Source of the DNA: Candidatus Gastranaerophilales bacterium
Lineage (GTDB): Bacteria; Cyanobacteriota; Vampirovibrionia; Gastranaerophilales; Gastranaerophilaceae
DNA: 64,000 nucleotides
Reading direction: 5' to 3'
Assembly: GCA_944322615.1 (NCBI GenBank)
Contig: CALUPH010000002.1
Coordinates: 124,001-188,000 of the forward strand
A model generated the notes under the pieces. It was not told the origin of the DNA. It saw nothing but the letters and a program-made list of their open reading frames with translations, and did no database searches. A program made the translations under genes and the position numbers. This document shows, piece after piece, positions 8,193 to 16,197 of the stretch; positions within the stretch are counted from its first letter, which is position 1; each line of letters starts with the position of its first letter.

Positions 8193-10748
8193 TTACAATT
8201 TTATTACTACTTTTAGGTAATACATATCGGACTTAAGGTCGCTATCATTGAGTATCATGCTTTTTTCACCCTCAAAGCTTTCTTTAATACTTTGTAACAC
8301 AATGTTATCAATTTCCTCTAAACCGCTTGATTCAGAAATTATAACTTTCTGTAAATTTCCATTGTTGTCAACGGCAAATTTAGCAGCTACCGAATCTTTT
8401 GGAGGTATTTGAGTGGCATTTAATATATTGTTTTTCAGATTTTGTTTCAAAGTATTATCTAAATTTTGCAAATAATTTTTAAAAGTCCTGTCGCTAAATA
8501 ATTCAGAAGAACAGAACCAATTCAAAGCTCTAACAGAAACGCCGTTGCCACCTTGAGCAAAAGCATTGGCAATAGCTTTACTTACATCACCATGACTTTC
8601 TCTTTGTACAGGTTTTATCAAATCACTTTCGGTTAATTGTGGCACAGAGATTGTTCCGGAAGACGGCATTGCATCTGTCATCGGATTTTCTACAGGCATT
8701 TGAGCTTCATTATTTGCAGTATTTGTATAATCAGGAGGAGTTAATCCATTTTCGGAAGGAAGGGGCTGTTCAAACATATCATTTGCCGGTTGTTGATTTT
8801 GAACTTCAATTGTATTGTTATCAACCGGTGTTTCTGAAGCTGTTGTTTCTGCATTATTTTTATTCTTTAAAAGGAAAAATGCACCTCCGCCAACCATAAA
8901 TATAAGAACAACTATCGATAATAATACTAATGCGATTTTAGAAGAACCTTTTGAAATTTTTTCTTCCGGAATATCATCATCTTCATATTCTTCATCATAT
9001 TCTTCATCATCTTCTTCATCTGACTCATAATCACCATCACTATAGTCTTGAAGTTCTTCAGTATCATCGTCTTGATATTCTTCATATTCTTCAGTTTCTT
9101 GACTTGCATCATTATCATCTATTGAGTCTATTTCTTCGAAATTATCAGTTTTTACTTTAGAATCAATATCACTTAAAGGAGCATCTTTTTCATAATCTTG
9201 CCCTTGAATATCATCTGTATATTCAATATCTTCATTATAGTCTTGTATATTTTGATTATCAGTTTCATCAGAATCTATTTCAGGCAAACTACTTTCATCT
9301 TCAATTTCAGCGGAAGAAATATCCTCATCATATGAATCTTCAAGATAATCAATATTATCATCCAAATCAGACATGTCATCTTCATCTTCAATAGGTTCTA
9401 TTTCAGAAGAAAAACTTTCAGCTTCATCTTGATCAACAGGTGTTATATATGAATATACGGGTTTGTCATTTTCATCATAATCTACAATTACTTTCTGAAT
9501 ATTATCAGATTCATCAAACGATAAATCGTCTATATCATTTGACGGAATATTTTCATCTTGAGATGGTTCAATAATTACAATATCTTCTTTATTATCTGTT
9601 TTTTCATTAGAATCAATTACTTCCATATCAGAGTTAGAAGATAACGAAGGATTTTCTTCTTCATAAATTACGTTCATCTCATCATTGTTTTCGGCAATAT
9701 CACCTACTTGTTCAATTGAAGAAGATTCATCAATCAGTTCAAATTCACCTTCAGTTTTATTTGTTACGACATCTTCCACATCATCTTCAATTATTTGTAT
9801 GTCATCATCTTCTAAAACAGGTTTAACATTTTCATTATTTATAGGTTTTTCGGAAATAGTATCGGAATCTTCCAAAAACTCCTCATCAGGACTAAATAAT
9901 TCATCCAAAATGTCAGAAACAGTTTCTTCTGGTGCTTCATCATCTTTTTCTTCATTTTCGTCAGAATCATCTGTAATATAAATTGTTTCTTCTTTACCTT
10001 CGTATTTTTTATCATCAACACTTTGCGCACCAATAATACTCAAAGTCTGGTCTTCTAATAATTCCGGATATTTACTCGCATTACAACTAACCATCTCAAA
10101 ACCTGTAAAACAGCAGAATTCTGTTCTACATTCATCACATTCAAATAAATGTTTTAATATTCTGTTTTTAGTAGGCGTATCAATTTCATTATCCATTAAT
10201 CCCAAATAACTTTCTTTAAAAAGTTCATGGTCTTCAGCTCTTAAGTTTAAAGTTTTTTTATTTTTAACTTTTTCAAGGAATTCATCGTATGAAATTAAGG
10301 AACTAAATGCTATAGCACTATAATGATAATCAAATGGTTCTTTTTGAAGATTTGATTTATCGGCAAAACCAATTAATTCAGCAGTTTTAAGTTCAGAATC
10401 AACCTTAATAACGACATAAAAATCAGGAACAATATCAGCATCAAAATGTATTTTAGGAACTAATACAGCATCTCCGCCTGTAACAACTCTGACGTCAAGA
10501 TGCCATCCGTTCACGTATAAATCAGAAATTTCATACTGTTCATTTAGAACAGGATTTCTAAACAGAGTCATTGCTTTTTGGATTTCATACGGAGTTTTTT
10601 CCAAAACATTCAAAAATGCATACAAAGCAAGAATAGAAGCATAAGCTCTCTTTCTTTGGAATTCATCCGATAATAAAGATGCATATATTTTTGCATATCC
10701 ATATGCTTTTTCATCTATAGTTAAGTTTATAGTATCCGCAATGCTCAT
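8193..10748 (-). CDS. Membrane anti-sigma-like protein: DUF1822-like + zinc motif + acidic linker + TM + TonB-C-like domain
   Basis: 851 residues. Residues 1-130 resemble the cyanobacterial DUF1822 family (RAYASILALYAFLNVLE, then LDVRVVTGGDAVLVPKI and a VVIKVDSELKTAELIGF ending). At 200-207 an H-x3-C-x2-C motif (HLFECDEC) matches the zinc signature of anti-sigma factors. Residues about 230-600 are extremely acidic, low in complexity and probably disordered. One transmembrane helix lies at about 604-627 (IALVLLSIVVLIFMVGGGA), followed by a Pro/Asn-rich stretch and a C-terminal domain (about 765-851) that looks like TonB-C (FAVDNNGNLQKVIISESSG...). Topology would be cytoplasmic N-terminus, extracytoplasmic C-terminus. 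It is the first gene of the operon with the sigma-like factor, 48 bases away. I infer that it holds the sigma factor at the membrane and responds to an envelope signal. Confidence 0.75.
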   Translation of the reverse strand: MSIADTINLTIDEKAYGYAKIYASLLSDEFQRKRAYASILALYAFLNVLEKTPYEIQKAMTLFRNPVLNEQYEISDLYVNGWHLDVRVVTGGDAVLVPKIHFDADIVPDFYVVIKVDSELKTAELIGFADKSNLQKEPFDYHYSAIAFSSLISYDEFLEKVKNKKTLNLRAEDHELFKESYLGLMDNEIDTPTKNRILKHLFECDECRTEFCCFTGFEMVSCNASKYPELLEDQTLSIIGAQSVDDKKYEGKEETIYITDDSDENEEKDDEAPEETVSDILDELFSPDEEFLEDSDTISEKPINNENVKPVLEDDDIQIIEDDVEDVVTNKTEGEFELIDESSSIEQVGDIAENNDEMNVIYEEENPSLSSNSDMEVIDSNEKTDNKEDIVIIEPSQDENIPSNDIDDLSFDESDNIQKVIVDYDENDKPVYSYITPVDQDEAESFSSEIEPIEDEDDMSDLDDNIDYLEDSYDEDISSAEIEDESSLPEIDSDETDNQNIQDYNEDIEYTDDIQGQDYEKDAPLSDIDSKVKTDNFEEIDSIDDNDASQETEEYEEYQDDDTEELQDYSDGDYESDEEDDEEYDEEYEDDDIPEEKISKGSSKIALVLLSIVVLIFMVGGGAFFLLKNKNNAETTASETPVDNNTIEVQNQQPANDMFEQPLPSENGLTPPDYTNTANNEAQMPVENPMTDAMPSSGTISVPQLTESDLIKPVQRESHGDVSKAIANAFAQGGNGVSVRALNWFCSSELFSDRTFKNYLQNLDNTLKQNLKNNILNATQIPPKDSVAAKFAVDNNGNLQKVIISESSGLEEIDNIVLQSIKESFEGEKSMILNDSDLKSDMYYLKVVIKL

Positions 10749-10863
10749 ATTTTTAAACTTTCTCCCAAAACTCTGTATATTAAAATATCCTCTATTTAAT
10801 AAGAGTACAATATAAGAAATTTTATTCCGAAATTTACAAAAACTTTTTTTATATGGTGAAATA

Positions 10864-10872
10864 TGCTATAAT
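10864..10872 (+). promoter_or_regulatory. Candidate extended -10 promoter for the 11010 gene
   Basis: TGCTATAAT, a perfect extended -10 element. There is no good -35 hexamer upstream, which is usual for extended -10 promoters. It would give a leader of about 130 bases before the start at 11010. Assignment by eye only. Confidence 0.45.
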
Positions 10873-11009
10873 AAAGAAGGTTTTATTTGTGTTTAAAAAA
10901 AGCGACTTTGGGTAATATGTAACATTTTGTAAAGCATATAGAGATAAAGAAACAATTTTAAATAATTATATGTTTTATAAATGTACCAGTAAAAGTTTAG
11001 GAGGTAATT

Positions 11010-11360
11010 ATGATTAATCCGGTAAGTTTCAGAAGCACAGCAGCAGCAACAAGTTTTCAAGAAAGATTGGCACAACCTCAAGCATATACAAAAGCAGAGA
11101 CACCAGCAGCTGCTTCAGGCTTAGATGGAGCAAAAGAAACTAAAGGTTCAGCAGGCAAAAAAGTTTTAGGCACAGTAGTTTTAGCTGGTGCTATTGCAGC
11201 CGGTTTAGCTCTTGGCAAAGGCAAAATCGGAGGTTTAAAAGACAAAGTTAATAATGAAACATTAAAGAAATGTATTGGCGGTTTAGAAACTGCAGGAACT
11301 GTAATTGCAGAAAAAGCCGGTCAATTGAAACAAATGGTTTTATCTAAAATTCAAAAATAA
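11010..11360 (+). CDS. Small Ala/Gly-rich protein with one hydrophobic segment; paralogue of the next gene
   Basis: 116 residues, function unknown. The start has a strong AGGAGG site 8 bases upstream. The N-terminus (MINPVSFRS...) carries the short M-x-[IV]-like pattern shared with other small proteins of the window and is not a classical signal peptide. A hydrophobic, glycine-rich helix (about 50-72, LGTVVLAGAIAAGLALG) is followed by a charged segment and an amphipathic Lys-rich tail. The layout LALG, GK, short charged stretch, then a Leu-x-x-AG-x-x-I-x-x-KAG pattern is repeated in the neighbour at 11584, so the two look like a tandem duplication. A rho-independent terminator follows, so each copy is its own transcription unit. 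May be membrane-associated. Confidence 0.8.
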   Translation: MINPVSFRSTAAATSFQERLAQPQAYTKAETPAAASGLDGAKETKGSAGKKVLGTVVLAGAIAAGLALGKGKIGGLKDKVNNETLKKCIGGLETAGTVIAEKAGQLKQMVLSKIQK

Positions 11361-11401
11361 AACTGTTTCAAACAAAATGAAAAATATATAGTAATTACCT
11401 C

Positions 11402-11430
11402 AAAAAGGAACTCTAATAGAGTTCCTTTTT
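11402..11430 (+). terminator. Rho-independent terminator after the 11010 gene
   Basis: GGAACTCT / AGAGTTCC stem with a four-base AATA loop, flanked by A5 and T5. Confidence 0.9.
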
Positions 11431-11583
11431 ACATTTGTAACAATAGATATAAATATTTGCTAATAAAGAAATTTTTATAATACAATTAAATGTGTAACAT
11501 TTCTTTTACAAATATACATGCAAATAACAAATTTTATTTTTACGGTTTTTGGATAAGCAGAATAGTATTTTAGGAGTTATAAA

Positions 11584-12054
11584 ATGTCAATACAACCAGT
11601 ACATTCAGCACAAGCATACAGCCCGGCAAAAAAAGCAGCAAAAACAGTTGCAAAAGCAGCAGTTGTTACAGCAGCAGTTGCAACAACTTTAGCATTAGGT
11701 GCAAAAAATGGTAAATTTACAGTAAATGATAAAACTAATAAAGTCTTGGCAAAAGTACTGCCATACTTAGACAAAGCAGGTAATTTTATTAACAATAAAG
11801 CCGGAAAAGTTGCTGATAAAATCGCTCAAACAGGAATAAAAGAGAAAATTACAGGTTCAAAAGTATTTACAACTGCGAAAGAAGAAGCTGGAAAAGTTGC
11901 ACAAAAATTTCAAGATCTTGATATTAAGGGAAAAATTAAATCTAAATTCGCAAAAGTTGAAGATTATTTAAGAACAAATATCGGTAAATTCAATCCTGAT
12001 AAAGCAAGTGCAGCTGATAAAGCCGCTGAAACTTTCAATGGTTTTGTAAAATAG
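11584..12054 (+). CDS. Small Ala/Lys-rich protein, paralogue of the 11010 gene
   Basis: 156 residues, function unknown. The start is preceded by TAGGAG 8 bases upstream. The N-terminus MSIQPVHSAQAYSP belongs to the same short motif group as other proteins here. A hydrophobic Ala/Val helix (about 25-40) ends in LALG, then the segment up to about residue 80 aligns by eye with the 116-residue neighbour (Leu-Asp-x-AG-x-x-I-x-x-KAG). It is longer by an extra Lys-rich amphipathic tail (KITGSKVF... to the end) that resembles apolipophorin-like or LEA-like helices. It has its own terminator. I see no catalytic motif; a structural or membrane-surface role is possible but not shown. Confidence 0.8.
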   Translation: MSIQPVHSAQAYSPAKKAAKTVAKAAVVTAAVATTLALGAKNGKFTVNDKTNKVLAKVLPYLDKAGNFINNKAGKVADKIAQTGIKEKITGSKVFTTAKEEAGKVAQKFQDLDIKGKIKSKFAKVEDYLRTNIGKFNPDKASAADKAAETFNGFVK

Positions 12055-12074
12055 TTATTTTTAACTTATAAATT

Positions 12075-12107
12075 AAAAAAGAGAAACTGAATAAGTTTCT
12101 CTTTTTT
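12075..12107. terminator. Bidirectional terminator between the 11584 gene and pheA
   Basis: AGAGAAACT / AGTTTCTCT stem with a five-base loop, A6 on one side and T6 on the other. The stop codon of the convergent pheA gene lies in the T tract. Confidence 0.9.
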
Positions 12108-12960
12108 AGTTATATACTTTGAAAGAACCTAATATTTTAAAGAAATCAACAAAATTCATAAGTTCATTTATAGCTGTCTTCACATTTTCATCAGTTTTTA
12201 AACCATCGATTTCAACAAAAAACAGATATTCTCCAAGTTTTCTTTTAGATGGTCTTGAATCAATATATGTAAGATTCAAACCATGCTTCGAAAAAATCTG
12301 TAAGACATCGCAAAGCGCACCCGGATAATTTTTTGTAGATAAAATTATAGAAGTTTTACCCGTATTTTCACAGCAAACACTACCCCTGCCAAGTATATAG
12401 AACCTTGTTTTATTATCTTTTTCATCATTTATATCATTAGATAATATATTCAAATCAAACAACTGAGCACAAGTCTCGTTTGCTATTGCAGCAATTGAAT
12501 TATCATCTTCGGTTGAAACTTTCTGTGCCGCATAGCTTGTAGATGAAACTTCTTTTAATTCAGCATTCGGGAATTGTTGATATAAAAACTTACTACATTG
12601 AGCTAAAGCCTGCGGATGCGAATATATTTTTCTTATTGTTGTTTTATCTTTTGATTTTGAAAGTAACATATGTTTTATTGGCAAAGTAATTTCACCTTGT
12701 ATTTGAATTTCATCATCATTAATATCAAGAAAATTACCAATAGTTTCTCTAACAATTCCTTCTATCGAATTTTCAATAGGAAGAATACAAATTGAACTTG
12801 AATCTTTTTCCAAGTTTTCAATTGCTGATTTTATGCTTTTTTGTGCAACTTTATTATTAACTCTAATAGATCTCAATTCTAAGAACTTAAGCATAGCATT
12901 ATGAGTATTGGAGCCATCAGGACCTAAATAATAAATATTTTCAATTGAATTTTCACACAT
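12106..12960 (-). CDS. pheA: Prephenate dehydratase
   Basis: 284 residues, monofunctional (no chorismate mutase domain). Converts prephenate to phenylpyruvate in phenylalanine synthesis, in the cytoplasm. The catalytic part begins with YYLGPDGSNTHNA and contains the expected ILPIENSIEGIV and the conserved Thr-Arg-Phe of NKTRFYILGR. A regulatory ACT domain follows (about 205-284), with the PGALCDVLQIFSKHGLNLT and IDSRPSK segments that bind phenylalanine as an allosteric inhibitor in the family. It ends in the shared terminator. The gene upstream is divergent. Confidence 0.95.
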   Translation of the reverse strand: MCENSIENIYYLGPDGSNTHNAMLKFLELRSIRVNNKVAQKSIKSAIENLEKDSSSICILPIENSIEGIVRETIGNFLDINDDEIQIQGEITLPIKHMLLSKSKDKTTIRKIYSHPQALAQCSKFLYQQFPNAELKEVSSTSYAAQKVSTEDDNSIAAIANETCAQLFDLNILSNDINDEKDNKTRFYILGRGSVCCENTGKTSIILSTKNYPGALCDVLQIFSKHGLNLTYIDSRPSKRKLGEYLFFVEIDGLKTDENVKTAINELMNFVDFFKILGSFKVYN

Positions 12961-13040
12961 TTGCTAAACCTTTACCAAATATAATAAAATAAATTAATAT
13001 TATAAATAATTGTACATAAAATAAATAAAAAGGGTAAATT

Positions 13041-14420
13041 ATGACAAATATAAAGTTCGGTACTGATGGTTGGCGTGCAATACTAAATAAAGATTTTACA
13101 TATGAAAACACAGATAAAGTTATAAACGGAATTGCATCATATATATATAAAGAATCAAGTTTCAATAAAGAAATTATAATTGGATACGACCCAAGGAATC
13201 AGGCAGACACTTTTGCATTTTATATTGCTGAAAAACTATCTTCTTTGGGCTTTGAAGTTAAAGTAAGTGCAAAAATAGTAGCCACTCCGGTATTAGCATA
13301 TTCGGCATTAAGAAGAAAAGCCTATGCAATAATGTTAACTGCATCACATAATCCACCTGAATACCTTGGAATTAAATTCATACCACCCTATGGAGGACCT
13401 GCTGAAGATTATATGGTCAGGGAAATTGTAGCCAATTTAAACACAGAATTTAAACATAAGAGAGCCCCGCAAAAGTTTAGAAACATTTATCTTGACGAAA
13501 TATACATAGAACATATAGAAAATATTATCGACCTTAAAAAGATAAAAGATTCTAATATCAAAATAAATTATGACGGACACCATGGTGCAGCAGGGCATTT
13601 ATTTAAAAGAATACTTGATGAATACGGAATCGAAAACAATTCACAAAATTTGGAACGAGACATTAATTTTGGCGGTTACATGCCTGATCCAAAAGAGAAA
13701 TATTTACCCCAATTAAAAGCATTATGCAAAGAAAATGGACTTATCGGGTTAAGTAATGATGGAGATGGTGACCGATTCGGAGTTTTTGATGAGAATGGAA
13801 TATTTATAAGTGCAAATGATATTATAGCAATGCTTTTAAATCACTTAGTCACAAATAAAAATTTCTCCGGAAAACTTGCAAAAACAGTAGGAGCAAGTTC
13901 TATGCTTAACTTATATGCGAATAAAAAAAATATTGAAGTTATAGAAACACCTGTAGGCTTTAAATGGCTTGGTGCTGCAATGAGGAAAGAAGATATAATA
14001 ATAGCAGGAGAAGAATCCGGCGGTCTTAGTATAAAAGGACATATTCCGGAAAAAGACGGAATACTGGCAAATTTATTAATTATGGAAATGATGTCATATG
14101 AAAATAAAAAATTATGTGATATACATAATGAGTTTTTATCTGAATTAAACAGAAGTTTTATAAATTACAGAATTGATTTAAAACTTAACTCCAAAGAAAA
14201 ACAAGAAGAAATAATAAATAAATTCAAAACATATCCACAAATAGGAGAATATAAAATAACAGACTCAAACACAATGGACGGTTTAAAATTATACCTTGAA
14301 GACGGAAGCTGGATTTTAATAAGAAAAAGCGGCACTGAACCGCTTTTAAGGATATATTTTGAATCCGACAAGGAAGAAAAAATAATAAAATTAAAAGAAT
14401 ATATTAAACAATTGTGTTAA
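13041..14420 (+). CDS. Phosphoglucomutase / phosphomannomutase family phosphohexomutase
   Basis: 459 residues. Alpha-D-phosphohexomutase superfamily enzyme that interconverts hexose 1- and 6-phosphates. The phosphoserine loop is TASHNP with Ser102; the metal loop is DGDGDRFG; the sugar loop is the GEESGG-like segment (IIAGEESGGLSIKGH); the phosphate loop is RKSGTEPLLRIY near the C-terminus. The TASHNPPEYLGIKF form differs from the DNGIK form of GlmM, so it is more likely a glucose/mannose-type enzyme; the exact substrate cannot be read from sequence. It would feed sugar nucleotides to the glycosyltransferases nearby. Its last 17 bases overlap the end of the convergent gene for a small secreted protein. 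Confidence 0.92.
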   Translation: MTNIKFGTDGWRAILNKDFTYENTDKVINGIASYIYKESSFNKEIIIGYDPRNQADTFAFYIAEKLSSLGFEVKVSAKIVATPVLAYSALRRKAYAIMLTASHNPPEYLGIKFIPPYGGPAEDYMVREIVANLNTEFKHKRAPQKFRNIYLDEIYIEHIENIIDLKKIKDSNIKINYDGHHGAAGHLFKRILDEYGIENNSQNLERDINFGGYMPDPKEKYLPQLKALCKENGLIGLSNDGDGDRFGVFDENGIFISANDIIAMLLNHLVTNKNFSGKLAKTVGASSMLNLYANKKNIEVIETPVGFKWLGAAMRKEDIIIAGEESGGLSIKGHIPEKDGILANLLIMEMMSYENKKLCDIHNEFLSELNRSFINYRIDLKLNSKEKQEEIINKFKTYPQIGEYKITDSNTMDGLKLYLEDGSWILIRKSGTEPLLRIYFESDKEEKIIKLKEYIKQLC

Positions 14421-14658
14421 AAATAAATAAATCATTATAAAAAACAGATGGAGATATTTTTCCAAAGAAAATATCTTCATTTATTTCTTTTGAAAAGTAG
14501 TTATCAATATCCGCTAAAAACTCTCGATTTTTTTCCGCCTGTATTTTTTCAATATCTTGAATAGAACACGCATAACCTGTTGTACAATATGCATAAACAG
14601 AGACACACACATCAAGTAAAACAAACATAACTAAACACAATTCTAAAAACTTTTTCAT
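14404..14658 (-). CDS. Small secreted protein, unknown function
   Basis: 84 residues. A signal peptide is evident (MKKFLELCLVMFVLLDVCVSVYA) with a probable signal peptidase I site after the AYA-like end. The mature part is only about 60 residues, with two cysteines close together (YCTTGYACS) and an acidic helix. A strong AGGAG site 8 bases upstream supports the start. The 3' end overlaps the convergent phosphohexomutase gene by 17 bases. I recognise no family. Confidence 0.65.
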   Translation of the reverse strand: MKKFLELCLVMFVLLDVCVSVYAYCTTGYACSIQDIEKIQAEKNREFLADIDNYFSKEINEDIFFGKISPSVFYNDLFIFNTIV

Positions 14659-14709
14659 ATTCCACTCCTTTAAAATTAAGAATAGCCACCCTTCTATATT
14701 GTGAAGAAT

Positions 14710-14727
14710 AATGTAAAGATTTACATT
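14710..14727. promoter_or_regulatory. Palindrome AATGTAAA-GA-TTTACATT in a divergent promoter region
   Basis: Two 8-base perfect arms with a 2-base spacer, between the divergent small secreted protein gene and the kinase gene at 14852. Size and symmetry suit a dimeric repressor or activator site. No regulator was identified. Confidence 0.4.
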
Positions 14728-14746
14728 CCACTTTGTAATTAAATAT

Positions 14747-14774
14747 TTGACTGCCTAAAAGTTTAATGTAAAAT
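14747..14774 (+). promoter_or_regulatory. Candidate sigma-70-type promoter for the 14852 gene
   Basis: TTGACT, 16-base spacer, TAAAAT. Close to consensus. It lies 20 bases downstream of the palindrome and would give a leader of about 70 bases. Confidence 0.5.
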
Positions 14775-14851
14775 CATGAGTACAAAGTAAAATAAAATTT
14801 ATATATCTTAACCAGATAGCAAAAATTATTTTTTGGAGTATTTCTCTAAGT

Positions 14852-15721
14852 ATGAATTCCCTATTAGAAAAAGAAAAAATACATAATGATAAAATTCTAA
14901 AACCCGATTTTTCTACAAAATCAGGAAGAGAGTTTTTAGCAATCTATTTGAATTCAAAATTCAAACAAATTTTGAGCTATGATAGAAATAGTGACACGCC
15001 GATTTTTAAGAGTATTCATCCTTCTTTTATTCCGAAGTTCACAAAGAGATTAATAAATAATCCTGAAAAACATTTTTTAATCGGAATAAGTGGTGAATCG
15101 GCGAGTGGAAAAACCACTATTTGCAACACAATTAAACTTGCTACAGAACGATTAAACATGCCAATCGAAATTTTAAGTGCTGATAATTATTTTAGAGATA
15201 TATCAGCGCTTATTAGTAAGTATGGTTCGTTTGATAAACTGCTTGAATCCGGTTACGATGTTGATTCTCCGGACAATTTCAATATGGAACAATTATTTAT
15301 AGATTTAGAACAACTATCAAGAGGTATAGATGTAAGAATACCTCAATATTTAGTAAATGGAACAGGCGTTGTTGTTCCAAATGCAATTCCAAAGAAAGCA
15401 CAAAAAATAATTGTTGTTGAAGGTATGGCAACAATGTACGGAAAAGTTGCTAATTTATTTGATATCAAACTTTATGTTGATATAGATCCCGAAATTCAAG
15501 AAAAATGGTTTTTATATAGAGCCCAAACATCAAGAAATCAAAATGAAGAAAATGCAAGAAAGCAACTTGCATATGTAAGAGAAGCTTCAAAGAAATATAT
15601 TCTTCCTAAGAAAAATAACTCAGACATAATAATAAACGGAGCTTCTTCTTTGGAATATTTTACTCAAATTATTGATTATATTTATCAAATTACAAATAAT
15701 TTCTCAAATCCCGAACAATAA
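14852..15721 (+). CDS. Uridine kinase / phosphoribulokinase family P-loop kinase
   Basis: 289 residues. The P-loop GESASGKT is at 81-88 within IGISGESASGKTTIC, a form typical of the uridine kinase / phosphoribulokinase family. A following LSADNYFRDI segment fits the acceptor-binding part and EGMATMY the Walker B-like strand. The N-terminal 70 residues are an extra extension not present in plain Udk. Length and extension differ from canonical uridine kinase, so the substrate may be a nucleoside or another small hydroxyl compound. It is a single-gene unit ended by a good terminator, with a probable promoter at 14747. Confidence 0.8.
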   Translation: MNSLLEKEKIHNDKILKPDFSTKSGREFLAIYLNSKFKQILSYDRNSDTPIFKSIHPSFIPKFTKRLINNPEKHFLIGISGESASGKTTICNTIKLATERLNMPIEILSADNYFRDISALISKYGSFDKLLESGYDVDSPDNFNMEQLFIDLEQLSRGIDVRIPQYLVNGTGVVVPNAIPKKAQKIIVVEGMATMYGKVANLFDIKLYVDIDPEIQEKWFLYRAQTSRNQNEENARKQLAYVREASKKYILPKKNNSDIIINGASSLEYFTQIIDYIYQITNNFSNPEQ

Positions 15722-15730
15722 GAATGTAAT

Positions 15731-15759
15731 AAAAACCTCTCTATAATAGAGAGGTTTTT
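15731..15759 (+). terminator. Rho-independent terminator after the 14852 gene
   Basis: ACCTCTCT / AGAGAGGT stem with a short loop, A5 before and T5 after. Confidence 0.9.
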
Positions 15760-15778
15760 ATATATAGACAAAGTTAAA

Positions 15779-15806
15779 GTCCTTATAAAAAATAAGGACC
15801 CTTTTT
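15779..15806. terminator. Second hairpin between convergent genes
   Basis: GTCCTTAT / ATAAGGAC stem followed on the + strand by CCTTTTTAT. It may back up the previous terminator or serve the convergent gene at 15827. Confidence 0.6.
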
Positions 15807-15826
15807 ATATTATATGAAAAGAAGAA

Positions 15827-16126
15827 TTAGTTTGCCGCTTTAGGTGGTTGTTTTGGCTGAATTTTTTCTGCTATTTTAGAAAATACTGTATTTGCCAAAG
15901 CACCAATTCCGGATAAAAGAGCCATTCCTATAACAAAGTTTGCAGCATATTTACCCTTTCCTCCGCAATTATTGACCACTTGCATCATGTCTTTTGGACG
16001 AGATACCCAAGAAATTGCAGTTGAAGCGGTTAAAACACCAGCTGTTAAAGCCGCACCGGTTTTTGCCGCTTTGTATTTATTGTTTTTTCTTGTTGTAGGT
16101 TGAATATTTACTGCATTTACTTTCAT
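15827..16126 (-). CDS. Small membrane protein with the M-x-[IV]-N N-terminal pattern
   Basis: 99 residues, function unknown. The N-terminus (MKVNAVNIQPTTRKN) is polar and belongs to the recurring motif group of this window. Two hydrophobic segments follow (about 25-45, TGAALTAGVLTASTAISWV, and about 65-88, AANFVIGMALLSGIGALAN), separated by a loop with NNCGGKGK. The C-terminus is short and basic with prolines. Its leader contains GTAAGTACGGAAAAA, close to the GTAAGTAAGGAAAAA upstream of the small gene at 33872. Single-gene unit between two hairpins and miaA. Confidence 0.75.
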   Translation of the reverse strand: MKVNAVNIQPTTRKNNKYKAAKTGAALTAGVLTASTAISWVSRPKDMMQVVNNCGGKGKYAANFVIGMALLSGIGALANTVFSKIAEKIQPKQPPKAAN

Positions 16127-16197
16127 AATTTTAACCTTTTTCCGTACTTACTTAAGACCGGTAAAAATTTTTTTTTGTTATTTAATAAAATTCATCT

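Noticed and set aside
8950-9960. Simple-sequence DNA repeat or CRISPR-like array
   Set aside because: The repetition is GA/TC-rich codon bias for Asp/Glu in one open frame; no fixed-length repeats or spacers.
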